64,000 nucleotides of DNA from Allium sativum (GCA_030737875.1 CM060925.1:479693514-479757513); one strand, 5' to 3'. Positions 31,823 to 45,423 are shown, counted from the stretch's first letter. Notes: a model not told the origin generated them from the letters alone. Made by a program: numbers and translations.

Positions 31823-34800
31823 TGTAATGACCCGCATTTTTCAGCAATATAATAATTAATTTATTTAATTATTTAAAAGGTGATTAAAAGGATTTCATGG
31901 TCGTTGAATTAAATAATGGTGAATATTTAATTAATAATAAATTTAATAATATATTAAATTTCTGAAATAATCAGAATTGGCTGAAATGGCGATATAGTGT
32001 GAACTGGATCATCTGTGATATTTAATTCAATTTAGAATTGAATTAGAATAACGAATATATAATTTGAACGACAGTTTGAACGTATAATTATATTATAATT
32101 AAAATCGAGCTTGAAATGGCGCTGCAGTTCGTAAATTGGTGATTCGAACTTCAACTGAGTATATAGGGTCTGTTTTAAATCGGATTTCTGTGAAACAAGA
32201 AATGTTATGAGCTGATGAAGTATGTTTTTCTAGTGGAAGAGAAAAATCGAGATTTTGTCGTGTAGATTTTGATTTATGTTCAAATCAAATTTTAAAATAG
32301 TCGCTGTGGAATCGTTTATAAACCATAACGATATATTTAATTATAATTAAATATTGGCCTCGAATTTAGACAATCCCTTTGAGACGTAGTGATAATTTAA
32401 TTTTTAGAATTTTGCTGTAATTTTTATTTAATTAAATAAGCAACTTTTTATTTGGAGTATTTTGCACCCTTAATCAGCGATTTTGGGGTTTCACAATATG
32501 AGTTAATCTATTGGTATTATTATATTTTTGGGATAGTGGCTAATCACTGGACACGACTGTATCCTTATTTCAGTCTGTACCAGATTGGACATGAAGTGAT
32601 TTTACTAAACGAAATTCACTAGACTTAATAATATATATGTATTTGTACTACTAAATTCCTAAGTCCTCTATTCAACCACGTTGCATATCCCATTAACCAC
32701 AAGACCATGATTGGAGTTCACAGCACCACGTTTTCATTTTTAAAACCGTACATATAACATGCTTCCTGGGTACGTGACTGTTTTCCCATCTCATTCGCAA
32801 AGGAGGTTCCGTCGCATGGCATGATTAGTGGGATCCAGGAAACATGCTGGATACGGATTTCAGTGAGATTTTACTTCGATGGTTTCCAAAGGGAGCGGTG
32901 TGTGTTTAAGTGACTGGGAGTAAGTGAAAGATGGGGAGAGATGGCGGTACTACGTTGGATAAAGAGTTGAGTGGTGAAGGCCATTCGTATTTGATCAATG
33001 AAGATGACTGGGAAGAAGGAGGTGGTTTCTGCAATGCAAAATAAAGAGGATACAGGGAGCTGAAGTACGGTTTGCATAGGAAAAGCTCACATGATAGCTT
33101 TTTGAGGATTTGTAGCAATTAAATATATAGGACCGGCTGTTGATACATTATGTGATGGTGGCATTCGAGCAAGGTAAGATGGTGGTGATATTGATTAGTT
33201 TATGAAGTAGAGAAGGAGTAATTGGAGGATGAAAACGGCGGCTATGGTGAATAGTGTACGGGAGGGAGCCGCGTTTTGTATTTGGGAAGAAGACTACTGT
33301 ACATCGTGGGTATGGGTTTGAAAGTCAATGGGCCAACATTTTTAAAGGTTAAGGTCCAATAAGTTTGGTTATTTAAGTTTTATTTAAATTTAAAATAATG
33401 TATTGACTTGTATAGTACATATCTTTACCATACGTTATCAGAATTTCGAACGGTTGGATCCGTTAGGGTCGTATGGACGACGACTACAAACTAGAACTGA
33501 CTAGATGTGAATTAGAGCTCGTTACAATTTATAGCGATATAAATTGTCAGTCTGAATCAACCGATGGTTATCGTTATTTAACGATGGTCGTCCAATGTGA
33601 GTAAAACTCCCCAACTCTGAACATTTATATTTTTATAACGTATATTTAAAACTGATAAATGATGACTGATTGCTGCGTGTTAACAGTTTGGTTGAATTGT
33701 TTGTGTATTGATTGGAATCATAGATAACGATATAAATATATATAAATCGTTAATCGAATATTGGTTCTATTTAATAGAATATATTATATTCGTGTTGCTT
33801 AACATCTGTGATGCAGGGAAATAGGTTGGAGGGACCCAACTGGGTTCCTCAATATTTATAATATTGTTCTGTTCATATATTGTAATATATGATGTGATAT
33901 ATAATCTGTTGTCGATTATGTGTGTTGGGACGATGTTGGTCATCGTGATTTGATATGTTAAATACCATAACATACTGAAATGTTGATAAGGGAATTTTCA
34001 AAGTGATATTTGGAAATAAAATATTTATAAAACCAAAGGATTTTATAAAAGAGAAAACATTTATAAAATCAAAGAAGATTTTATAAACGGGAATATTTAT
34101 AAATAGGAAATATTTATAAAAAGGATATTTATAAATAGAATATTTATAAACTGAGTTATTTATTAAGATAATTAAATAAGACATTTTTAATGGATTAATT
34201 ATTTGGTAAATATATAGGAAATATAAAGGAGAATTTATTTAGGAAATAAATAGGAAATATAAAGGAGAATTTATTTAGGAAATAAATAGAGTTATAAAGG
34301 AATATTTATTCAGAAAATAAATAGAAGTAAAAAAAGGAAATTGATGAGATATAATAAGAGTTAGCCAAGTTAGTTAATCGAATCAAGTTAAGCCAAGTAG
34401 TTAATCGAATCGAGTTAAGCCAAGTTGGTTAATCGAATTGAGTTAAGCCAAGTTGGTTAATCGAGTCGAGTTAGTCGAGTAAATCAAATAAGAAATTAAG
34501 CAATAGAGTTAAGCAAAATTAGAAACCGACTAGAGATTAGTAAATTGAATGGTTTTCTAAGTGTCTATCTGATGTTGGTTTCGGCCTTCAGGATTAATAC
34601 TTAGGGAATTGTTCTCATACTAGTTTACAGTCAGGGACTGATAGTTGTGGAAGAATAGTGATACATAATTAAGCCATGGAAATGTTTTCCAGTGTTCATA
34701 ACGTGTATTTTCTAAACATAGAAAATGAGAATATATATATATGGTTGATGATTTGATCGATATAATTTCCTTCTGGAAATAATATCGTTGTTTGCACATG

Positions 34801-36230
34801 TGTTTTTCTTTGATAGTTAACACACCGACTATCAAAGTTTTCGACCATTTTGACATTGTTAATATAGAGAGACCGGTTGGGTTATTATATGAAGAACCAC
34901 TCCGTATTGGCATAAGCATTGCGAATTAAGTATGCTGAATATATTGAAGACGGAGTAAAGTGCAAGGGCCGTTGTATAAATCTTAGGTAAAGGTTGCCTA
35001 AGATGGATGTACTGAATAGTGCCTTCGGTGTTTCCAGTCCCAGGATGACCTGTATGGAAGAATTTCTGACAGAGTATATCTAATAGATCGCGTAAGTTGA
35101 TCTCTTCAAACGTATTCACGTTTGGTGGCGGAGGAATTCGTTTCTCTAAGCTGTATACCCGTGGTATTTTTGGGGAAATCAATTTGTGATTTGGCGGGTA
35201 TGACGATGTGACATTCAAAGTGAATAAACGTGTGATCTGTCAGAGATAAGCGTAGCTTCTAACCTCATAACCGGGAAATGACAGAAATCGGGCAAGCAGC
35301 ATGGCTATGTAGGTCGCACCTATTAGGGTGTATAATCACCTGATCTAGAGTTTCATTTACTTCTAAAAAACTATTGTTGATGCCGTCCTATTCGGGAAAC
35401 GGTTGCTAATCCCAACCGTTGGTGATATACATTCGATACACTCAAGCGAAATGAGTGGTTGGTCATGTGTGGCCGGGTTGCAAGATGTTCTTGTTAAACC
35501 CAGTGTATTCCTCTCTAGAGGTACACTAGCGAAAGGTGGTTCCATACCTTGTCATAGTTGGAAATCCATTACCCAATACGTGCTTGTGGTTTTGATTGTA
35601 TACTATATATGTAGAACGTGAGATGAAAGCGTTCTGCTAGATGATTATTATATTGTGGTTGATAGACATTATTATAATATCAAAAAGTTTTTGATATAAA
35701 GATATTTTGGATTCTCATAAGGGAAAAACCCGTTCCGTTATGCGGCGTGGTCTTATGAGATATCGTTTAATGGCTCAATCTGTTTTAAACTGTTTTACTC
35801 ATACCAGTCCCATGACTGACCTGGAGTTTATTTTGTTTGTTTTCCCTAAACTCTTGGGTGCCCAATTTTATGCGGGCAGTCAAGTAGTCAGTATTTTACA
35901 GATATACTCGGAGAGCTTGGAGCAGGGGGCTTCAGGATCATATAGCTATTATTTATTTCCGCTGCTGTTGTAAGTTTTGTACTCTGCAATGTTATTGTAT
36001 ACATATACTGTTTTTATTTCAAAAGTTATGTTATATTTTATTCGTTCCGCTGTGCGGTTCGTGTTTACTCAGATGATGATGTTCTTCTTCTTCTATTCTA
36101 TAAGTTTCTATCTTATCTTTCCTCACCCTCTAATTTCTTTCATTAACTATTTGGTTATTTTCGATCCTTGGATGTTCGATATTGGTTGTATATCGGATAA
36201 CCAAGATCGTCAAAATTTCGGTTCGTTACA
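31823..36230 (+). repeat. 5' LTR of large-LTR element I
   Basis: A 4,408-bp unit starting TGTAATGACCCGC and ending GTTCGTTACA, so its ends are inverted repeats. It contains AT-rich tandem repeats at 34010-34330 and a 28-bp repeat at 34360-34480. Open frames such as 35403-35621 and 35707-35973 recur in the partner LTR but have no domain. Confidence 0.9.
34360..34481 (+). repeat. 28-bp tandem repeat in 5' LTR I
   Basis: About four copies of a unit of the type GTTAAGCCAAGTTGGTTAATC plus GAATCGA. The equivalent tract in the 3' LTR is at 40245-40365. Confidence 0.8.
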
Positions 36231-36232
36231 GT

Positions 36233-36244
36233 TGGTATCAGAGC
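36233..36244 (+). promoter_or_regulatory. Initiator-Met primer site, element I
   Basis: TGGTATCAGAGC lies two bases after the LTR end, a perfect match to the initiator tRNA-Met 3' end complement. Confidence 0.9.
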
Positions 36245-37696
36245 TTAAGGTTAAGCAATCACCTTGGCTCTGCGTCATGACTCTGTAGAGATAGGGTTAA
36301 AAATACCCTAGATTGAGTTGAGTGTATATATATGAGTGAATGTATTTGTTATTTGATATAAAATGGTTTTATATTGTGGAGATTTGTTGATAGAGTTGTG
36401 TATAAGTTATGATCGATCAGTTTGATCCACTGTATCGATAGGAATTTCGAAACACTCGAATACGATGAACCGTCATGGTATGTTTTGAAAAGTGGGTAAA
36501 CGAAATAATTTTACCCAAATTATATTTTGATATAAAGGATTTATATTGGAATGATTATAATATATTGGATATATTGGTTGTTATTATAATCGAATAAGAT
36601 TATGAAAAGAGAAATGGTTATGTAAATAATCGATCATAATTCGTATAAGTGAAATATATGAAATCGAAATGAATTAAATCTGAAATTAAATCAGGATTGG
36701 AATTAAAACCCTGGAATTTGGAAAAGTATTTGTAATTGGATTTGGATTAAATATATGAGAATTTTAAAATCCTAGGTGATTTTAAATTGTTTACCAGCAT
36801 TGTGAAGGATATTTTGAAAGTGATTTCAAAATGAAGGTGTTTAAATAAGTTTTGAAATTGTTATAGTTTTGAACTCACTTCGATAGTTGGGAAATAACCC
36901 TGATGATGAATCGCGACGTCATTAGTGTTCATTTTCGAGTGGTAAGTGACGGATTACTACCAGAGATACTGTTTTGAATTTGTTTTGGGGAAAAACAAGA
37001 GTGTTGAATTTCAAAAATAAAATTTTGATTTTTGAAAAAAGTAAACCATTTTAAAAACTCCTAGGAAAAATATTGTTTGAATTAAGAAAAATTAAAGAGA
37101 ATTTGTAAAAGCAAATGGGGATTAAAAATAAAGCCAGTTCAGTGGTAATTGAATTGAATTTGAATTGGAACCAGAATAAGGTATTATGGGTTGGAATCAA
37201 CCATAATACTTGAATTTGAAATGATATTTGGCTTGGATATAAGCGAATGGTTGTGTTGGTGATAAGAAACAGATTGAAATTTGATTGGGATGACATTGGC
37301 ATATGCTGAACTAGCAGCAGATGTAAAGGATATAATGATATGCCCGACAAAAAGGTACCAGTTTATATTATATATGGGTTTGAGATTTTGATGAGCCGAA
37401 TTGGCAGGCCACTTGGCTGTTTGATTTTCTTTTGGGTTGGAGATGGCCTAGAGAGGCGAGTTGTGGTTTGACGTATTGACCAGTACAAAGGAGGTGCTGG
37501 CGAATTTTTTTGAAAAGTTAAGGTGTTAGAAAATTTTCAGGATTTTTGAAAATTTTCGATGATAAAAATTAATTAATAATTTAATTGAAATTAAATTGGT
37601 TTAGTTGAAACTAAAATTAAGAAGTAGACAAATAAGTTCTAACCGGTCGATAGGGTTTGTTTTCTACCTTAGCAATTTCGAGGGTGAAATTATTTT
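36245..37696 (+). other. Internal region of element I, non-coding
   Basis: No gag or pol motif in any frame. The block 'atgatatgcccgacaaaaag' near 37337 recurs at 50170 in element II. The last 50 bp read AATTTCGAGGGTGAAATT, the chromovirus 3' signature. Confidence 0.8.
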
Positions 37697-37709
37697 AGGT
37701 AGGGAAGAA
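37697..37709 (+). promoter_or_regulatory. Polypurine tract of element I
   Basis: AGGTAGGGAAGAA immediately precedes TGTAATG of the 3' LTR. Confidence 0.8.
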
Positions 37710-40613
37710 TGTAATGACCCGCATTTTTCAGCGATATAATAATTAATTTATGTAATTATTTAAAAGGTGATTAAAAGGATTTCATGGTCGTTGAATTAAA
37801 TAATGGTGAATATTTAATTAAAATAATAAATTTAATAATATATTAAATTTCGGAAATAATCAGAATTGGCTGAAATGGCGATATGGTGTGAACTGGATCA
37901 TGTGTGATATTTAATTCAGTTTAGAATTGAATTAGAATAACGAATATATTATTTGTACGACAGTTTGAACGTATAATTATATTATAATTAAAATGAGCTT
38001 GAAATGGCGCTGCAGTTCGTAAATTGGCGATTCAAACTTCAACTGAATATACAGAGTCTGTTTTAAATCGGATTTCTGTGAAACAAGAAATGCTAGGAGC
38101 TGATGAAGTATGTTTTTCTAGTGGAAGAGAAAAATCGAGATTTTGTCGTGTAGATTTTGATTTATGTTCAAATCAAATTTTAAAATAGTCGTTGTGGAAT
38201 CATTTATAAACCATAACAATATATTTAATTATAATTAAATATTAGCCTCGAATTTAGACAATCCCTTTGAGACGTAGTGATAAATTAATTTTTAGAATTT
38301 TACTGTAGTTTTTAATAAATTAAATAAGCAACTTTTTATTTGGAGTATTTTGCACCCTTAATCAGCGATTTTGGGGTTTCACAATATGAGTTAATCTACC
38401 GGTATAATTATACTTTTGGGATCGTGGCTCATCACTGGACACGACTGTATCCTTATTTCAGTCCGTACCAGCTCGGACATGAAGTGATTTTACTTAACGA
38501 AATTCACTAGACTTAATAATATATATGTATTAGTACTACTAAATTCCTAAGTCCTCTATTCAACCACGTTGCATATCCCATTAACCACAAGACCATGATT
38601 GGAGTTCACAGCACCACGTTTTCATTTTTAAAACCGTATATATAACATGCTTCTTGGGTACGTGACTATTTTCCCATCTCATTCGCAAAGGATATTCCGT
38701 CGCATGGCATGATTAGTGGGATCCAGGAAACATGCTGGATACGGGATTCAATGAGATTTTACTTCGATGGTTTCCAAGGGGAGCGATGTGTGCTTAAGTG
38801 ACTGGGAGTAAGTGAAAGATGGGGAGAGCTGGCGGTACTACGTTGGATAGAGTGTTGAGTGGTGAAGGCCATTCGGATTTGATCAATGAAGGTGACTAGG
38901 AAGAAGGAGGTGGTTTCGGCGATGCAAAATGAAGAGGATACAGAGAGCTGAAGTACGGTTTGCACAGGAAAAGCTCACGTGATAGTTTTTGAGGATTTGT
39001 AGCAATTAAATATATAGGGCCGGCTGTTGATACATTATGTGATGGTGGCATTTGAGCCTGGTAAGATGGTGGTGAGATTGATTAGTTTATGAAGTAGAGA
39101 AGGAGGAATTGGAGGATGAAAATGGCGGCTATGGTGAGTAGTGTACGGGAGGGAGCCGCGTTTTGTATTTGGGAAGAAGACTACTGTACATCGTGGGTAT
39201 GGGTTTGAAAGTCAATAGGCCAACATATTTAAAGGTTAAGGTCCAATAAGTTTGGTTATTTAAGTTTTATTTAAATTTAAAATAATGTATTGACTTGTAT
39301 AGTAAATATCTTTATCATACTTTATCAGAATTTCGAACGGTTGGATTCGTTAGGGTCGTATGGACGACGACTACAAACTGGAACTGACTGGACGTGAATT
39401 AGAGCTCATTACAATTTATAGCAAAATAAATTGTCAGTCTGAATCAACCTATGGTTATCGTTATTTAACGATGATCGTCCAATGTGAGTAAAACTCCCCA
39501 ACTCTGAACAGTTATATTTTTATAACGTATATTTAGAACTGATAAATGATGACTGATTGCTGCGTGTTAACTATTTGGTTGAATTGTTTGTGTACTGATT
39601 GAAATCATAGATAACGATATATATATATATATCGTTAATCGAATATTGGTTCTATTTAACAGAATATATTATATTCGTATTGCTTGACATCTGTGATGCA
39701 GGAAACAGGTTGGAGGGACCCAACTGTGTTCCTCAATATTTATAATACTGTTCTGTCCATATATTGTAATATATGATGTGATATATAATCTGTTGTCGAT
39801 TATGTGTATTGGGACGATGTTGGTCATCGTGATTTGATATGTTAAATACCATAACATACTGAAATGTTGATAAGGGAATTTTCAAAGTGATATTTGGAAA
39901 TAAAATATTTATAAAACCAAAGGATTTTATAAAAGAGAAAACATTTATAAAATCAAATAAGATTTTATAAACAGGAATATTTATAAATAGGAAATATTTA
40001 TAAAAAGGATATTTATAAATAGAATATTTATAAACTGAATTATTTATTAAGATAAGATAGTAAGACATTTTTAATGGATTAATTTTTTGGTAAATAAATA
40101 GGAAATATAAAGGAGAATTTATCTAGGAAATAAATAGGAAATATAAAGGAGAATTTATTTAGGAAATAAATAGAGTTATAAAGGAATATTTATTCAGAAA
40201 ATAAATAGAAGTAAAAAAAAGGAAATTGATGAGATATAATAAGAGTTAGCCAAGTTAGTTAATCGAATCAAGTTAAGCCAAGTAGTTAATCGAATCGAGT
40301 TAAGCCAAGTTGGTTAATCGAATCGAGCTAAGCCAAGTTGGTTAATCGAGTCGAGTTAGTCGAGTAAATCAAATAATAAATTAAACAATAGAGTTAAGAA
40401 AAATTAGAAACTGACTAGAGATTAGTAAATTGAATGGTTTTCTAAGTGTCTATCTGATGTTGGTTTCCGCCTTCGGGATTAATACTTAGGGAATTGTTCT
40501 CATACTAGTTTACAGTTAGGGACTGAAAGTTGTGGAAGAATAGTGATACGTAATTAAGCCATGGAAATGTTTTCCAGTGTTAATAACGTGTATTTTCTAA
40601 ACATAGAAAATGA

Positions 40614-40653
<40 letters not shown>

Positions 40654-42141
40654 TTGATGATTTGTTCGATATAATTTCCTTCTGGAAATAATATCGTTGT
40701 TTGCACACGTGTTTTTCTTTGATAGTTAACACACCGACTATCGAAGTTTTCGACCATTTTGACATTATTAATGTGGAGAGACTGGTTGGGTTATTATCCG
40801 AAGAACCACTCCGTATTGGCATAAGCGTTGCGAATCAAGTATGCTGAATATATTGAAGACGGAGTAAAGTGCAAGGGCCGTTGTATAAATCTTAGGTAAA
40901 GGTTGCCTAAGATGGATGTACTGAATAGTGCCTTCGGTTTGTCCAGTCCCAGGATGAACTGTATGGAAGAATGTCTGACAGAGTATATCTAATAGATCAC
41001 GTAAGATGATCTCTTCAAACGTATTCACGTTTGGTGGCGGAGGAATTCGTTTCTCTTAACTGTATACTCGTGGTATTTTTAGGGAAATCAATTTGTGATT
41101 TGGCGGGTATGACGATGTGACATTCAAAGTGAATAAACGTGTGATCTGTCAGAGATAATCGTAGCTTCTAACCTCACAACCGGGAAATGACAGAAATCGG
41201 GCAGGCAGCATGGCTATGTAGGTCACACCTATTAGGGTGTATAATCACCTGATCTAGAGTTTCATTTACTTCTAAAAATATATTGTTGATGCTGTCCCAT
41301 TCGGGAAACGGTTGCTGATCCCAACTGTTGGTGATATACATTCGATACACTCAAGCGAAATGAGTGGTCGGTCATGTGTGGCCAGGTTGCAAGATGTTCT
41401 TGTTAAACCCAGTGTATTCCTCTCTAGAGGTACACTAGCGAAAGGTGGTTCCATACCTTGTCATAGTTGGAAATCCATTACCCAATACGTGCTTGCGGTT
41501 TTGATTGTATACTATATATGTAGAACGTGAGATGAAAGTGTTCTGCTAGATGATTATTATATTGTGGTTGATAGACATTATTATAATATCAAAAGGGTTT
41601 TGATATAAAGATATTTTGGATTCTCATAAGGGAAAAACCAGTTCCGTTATGCGGCGTGGTCTTATGAGATATCGTTTAATGGCTCAATCTATTTTAAACT
41701 GTTTTACTCATACTAGTCCCATGACCGACCCGAAGTTTATTTTGTTTATTTTCCCTAAACTCTTGGGTGCCCAATTTTATATAGGCAGTCAAGTAGTCAG
41801 GATTTTACAGATATACTCGGAGAGCTTGGAGCAGGAGGCTTCAGGATCATATAGCTATTATTTATTTCCGATGTTGTTATAAGTGTTGTAATCTGCATTG
41901 TTATTGTATACATATACTGTTTGTATTTCAAAAGTTATGTTATATTTTATTCGTTCCGTTGTGAGGTTCGTGTTTACTCTGATGATGATGTTCCTCTTCT
42001 TTTCCTATTCTGTAAGTTTCTATCTTATCTTTCCTCACCCTCTAATTTCTTTCATTAACTATTCGGTTATTTTCGATCCTTGGATGTTCGATATGGGTTG
42101 TATATCAGATAACCAAGATCATCAAAATCCAGGTCGTTACA
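37710..42141 (+). repeat. 3' LTR of large-LTR element I
   Basis: A 4,432-bp unit, collinear with 31823-36230, ending GGTCGTTACA. It differs by scattered substitutions and by a longer (AT)n run at 40616-40651 (about 36 bp, against about 14 bp in the 5' copy). Confidence 0.9.
40616..40651. repeat. (AT)n microsatellite in 3' LTR I
   Basis: About 18 AT units, expanded relative to the partner LTR (34731-34743). Confidence 0.9.
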
Positions 42142-42146
42142 GAACA

Positions 42147-42457
42147 CCACAGCTAGGTTAGGCCACGTGAGGATTAAACCCCAGCAGCAAAGAGAAGAAC
42201 GTACGCCGGGTGTACCCAAAGAATACTACCTCACTACGTCAATGGAGAAGGTTTACTTCCTAACCAAACATGAAAATTGGGCATTCATGAAGAAGAATCC
42301 CAAATTCGAAAGGAAAAAGGGAGGGCCTTACTGCCATTACCACCTGATGAATGGACATGAGACTAATCACTGCAGAACCCTCAGGGAAACCATCGTTAGA
42401 TTTGTTAGCCGAGGCCAATTACGAGAATTTATGAAAAGATCGAGGCAAATTCGGTAA
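42147..42457 (+). CDS. Host-element gag, C-terminal piece with CCHC-like box
   Basis: It continues the frame from 31822 across the insertion. It has the Tat gag end: LTKHENWAFMKKNP, then YCHYHLMNGHETNHC, a C-x2-H-x4-H-x4-C box where the usual second Cys is His, as in many Tat gags, then RTLRETIVRFVSRGQLREF. The stop is at 42455-42457. No protease or RT frame follows. The absence of stops across both pieces suggests the gag was intact when the large-LTR element inserted. Confidence 0.75.
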
Positions 42458-43242
42458 GAATCCTTAGGAAAAAGATTACCAAACATGATTCAAGTGTATG
42501 AAAGACCCTCTTCTTAGAAGTCACAAGAAAACCCGAAAGTGAGTCAGAGTGTAAACGGATTAAATCCCTCGTAATCTCCAAATTGGTCAGGACGAGGCAT
42601 CCCCCGGTGGGGGGTGACATGTTAGTCTTTCTCCATACCCAAATCAGAGGTGGTAGGGTTAAAGCATCAAAAGTGTAAGCCTCCATTTCACACCAGAAAT
42701 GGTCGTGGTGATGCATCTAACTTTAACATGCCCGACCTCTGCTCGTAGAAGAGTATGCCCTTCCTCAGCTAGAACTAAGCATGTCCTACCTATGCTCGTA
42801 GAAGAGCACGCCCTACCTCTGCTTATGTTCCGCTTTACCCACAGAAGGGAGCGCAAACCCCTATAATTGCCTATGATGGTCAGGATAGGGCACCCCTCGG
42901 AGGAGGGCGGCATATAAGCCTCTACTAGTACCTACGATGGTCCGTATAGAGCATTAGAAGAGTAAACCTTAGTTTTTTTTGTCTATGATGGCCCCCTCTA
43001 AGTTTCTAAGACCTTATCATCGCCTTCAATGGTCAAGGTAAGGTGACTTCTGGAGGGAGGTCGGGTAAGTCCTTGGGCTCTGCTTGTGGATAATCTAGCC
43101 AAGCGCTCCGGACGCACAGGCCCATAGAGTGGCCAACAAAGCACGTACATCCTCTGCTTTAACATCAAAAGCCCGAGGAGAGGCTCAAGAAGCATGTACA
43201 ACCTCTGCTTCACCAATCGAATCCAAAAGGAATACCAAAACA
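42458..43242 (+). other. Host-element region after gag, no pol
   Basis: Where pol should start there is no protease, RT or integrase motif in any frame. The DNA holds degenerate repeats such as GACCTCTGCTCGTAGAAGAG (near 42735) and CTATGCTCGTAGAAGAG (near 42792), and recurring 'gatggtcaggatagggca' type units. Confidence 0.65.
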
Positions 43243-43650
43243 ACAAATACCGGAAGGGGATCCGGTCTTCTATACTAATATCTGAATCTGAGTCGATTCG
43301 TCTCTTCATAAATACCGGAGGGAGTTCCGGTCTTCTTTATTAATACCGAAATCTGGGTTGATTCGACTCTTCACAAATAATGGAGGGAGTTCTGGTCTTC
43401 TATATTAATACCCGAATCTGGGTCGATTCAGCTCTTCATAAATACCAGAGGGAGTTCCGGTCTTCTATATTAACACTCGAATCTAGGTTGATTCGGCTCT
43501 TCACAAATACCGGAGGGAGTTCCGATCGTCTATATTAACACTCGAATCTGGGTCAATTCGGCTCTTCACAAATACCGAAGGAGGTTCCGGTCGTCTATAT
43601 CAATACCCAAGTCTGGGTTGAGTCAACGCTTTGCGAATGCCGGAAGGAGG
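43243..43650 (+). repeat. 65-bp tandem repeat, about six copies
   Basis: Each unit has CTCTTCACAAATACCGG, GGAGTTCCGGTCTTCTATAT and CGAATCTGGGTCGATTCGG in order. Units vary by a few bases. Such tracts in untranslated parts of Tat and Ogre elements are known sources of satellite DNA. Confidence 0.9.
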
Positions 43651-44341
43651 GCTCCATGATTCCCAATCTTTAAATTATTTGGATAAGGGTTATTTTGGGA
43701 CTTCCACTAGAGTCAAAAAAGAATCTCTAGCCTACAATCTTAAATATTCGAATCGTGGTCAATTCAGTTCTTTACAAATATTGGAGGAAGTAATCCAACT
43801 CTGTCTCGATGTCGAGCCTAGGCGCAAATCACATTCGGATGTAGGGTCCCTGTCTAAGCACAAGGCGTCCGGATCTGGATCATTCAAATTCTTAGAGCTG
43901 AACAGGGAAGAGTTAGTCAACCCTTATCCCAACTCAGATCCGGCTTGGAAACGCATTTCCACCATCGTTAGGCACGAACTGGTAACCTACCTCTTCTTTC
44001 TTTTTGCTCAGGAAAGTGTCTTCAATTTACACGAGTATATCAAATGTTCGCACTAACACACAAAACACGAGTGATCGCTATAGACCTTTCATGTTGGACA
44101 CACCTCAATAACGTTGATCCCACAAAGAGTATGGGATGCTATTTAAAATCCCGCAAGACAAACTCCAAACGATAAATGCCGGGAATGTGCACCATGTCGG
44201 GATATAACCATAGCTAAAGGGAAAACATTTATATTGAGATGTGCGGTCGCGTATTAAGTAAAATCATTGTAGGTCCTACCCTTATCAGTGTATATTGTCT
44301 CTCTAAAACACAAAACTCCATTGATAAATACATTGGGGAAC
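43651..44341 (+). other. Host-element non-coding region up to the second large-LTR insertion
   Basis: A 141-codon frame at 43631-44056 begins inside the repeat tract and has no recognisable motif, so I do not call it a gene. The last five bases GGAAC are the target duplication of the next element. Confidence 0.5.
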
Positions 44342-45415
44342 TGTAACGACCCGTATTTTGATGGTATAGTAATTAATTTATTTTATTATTTAAATAGTGA
44401 TTTATAGATTTAAATGGTTATTTAATTAAATAATATTGAATATTTAATTAATATAAATAATAAAATAATATATTTAATTCTGAAATAGTCGGAAATAGTG
44501 GAATTCACAATATTGTGTGAATTGAATTACTTATAATGTTTATTTCAGTTTAGAATTTTATTATAATAACGAATATATTTAAATAACGACAGTTTGAACG
44601 TATAATTATAATATAATTATAATCGGTCCCGTAATGGAACAACAGTTCGTAATTTGGCGATTCGATCTTTAATTGAATATACAGAATCTGTTTTAAGCCG
44701 GATTTCTGTGAAATGAGAAACATTCGGAGTAGGTAACTATATTTTTCTAATGGAAGAGAAAAATTGAGATTTCGTCGTGTAGATTTTGAGTTATGTCCAA
44801 ATCAAATTTTAAAATATTCGCTATGGAATTCCTTTATAATTTATAACGATTTATTTATATTATAAAAGAAATTTTATTATAAATTGAATATCGATTTAAT
44901 CGGGATTTGAAATGTCAAGTTATAAATTCAGATAGGAATATTTTGGAGTTGTATTACATTCTATGTGAATATATACGATAATATTTATTTATAAATATAA
45001 AATTTAATTATTTTTAAATATATTTATATTTAAATGGATTTATTTAGAGCTTTAAAAATAGCCATTTTTGCAAACAACCTACGTTTTCGACAAAACTAAT
45101 TTTGTTGGTTCCAGAATATTAAATTATTGTTAGATTTCAAGTTTTGTAATTTTTGGAGTTAGTATGTGGTCGTATGGAATTTTAATGTGAAAAATAGTCA
45201 ATATTTGACTTTAAAAATACGTTGTGTAAGCATACAGGTTCGGAATTCGACGAAACAAGTTTCGTTGGGTCCGTAATTTCGAACTGTAGTGGTGTGCCTA
45301 TTTTTATCGAATTTGGATGTTGCATGCGATCATAGAAATTTTTAAACGATAAATATAGACAACGATTGGTTATAAATTAATATAATAATCAAATATAAAA
45401 ATAATACAATTATTC

Positions 45416-45423
45416 TATAAATA
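45416..45423 (+). promoter_or_regulatory. TATA box in 5' LTR II
   Basis: TATAAATA with flanking C, followed 20-30 bases later by a pyrimidine/A-rich start region. The partner LTR has CTATAAAAC at about 51590. Confidence 0.55.

Larger units (their letters stand above)
31823..42141 (+). mobile_element. Large-LTR non-autonomous element I (LARD-like)
   Basis: It has two LTRs of 4.4 kb around 1,479 bp of internal DNA with no coding capacity. The target duplication GAACA is perfect (31818-31822 and 42142-42146). The Met primer site and a chromovirus-type purine tract are present. LTRs longer than the body and the lack of genes fit the LARD class (large retrotransposon derivatives). It splits the host gag. 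Confidence 0.9.

Noticed and set aside
35403..35973. 72- and 88-codon frames in LTR I that recur at 41312-41882 and partly at 48218-48745
   Set aside because: They recur because LTRs are duplicated; frames are not kept in the sister subfamily, no domain or start context is convincing.
36233..36244. Possible tRNA gene at TGGTATCAGAGC sites
   Set aside because: Only the 12-base primer site complementary to initiator tRNA is present; no cloverleaf surrounds it.
43243..43650. CRISPR-like array
   Set aside because: Repeats are head-to-tail 65-bp units without unique spacers, in a plant retroelement; a satellite-type tract explains them.
43631..44056. 141-codon plus frame after the tandem repeat
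   Set aside because: Starts within the repeat tract, has no pol or gag motif, and composition looks non-coding.
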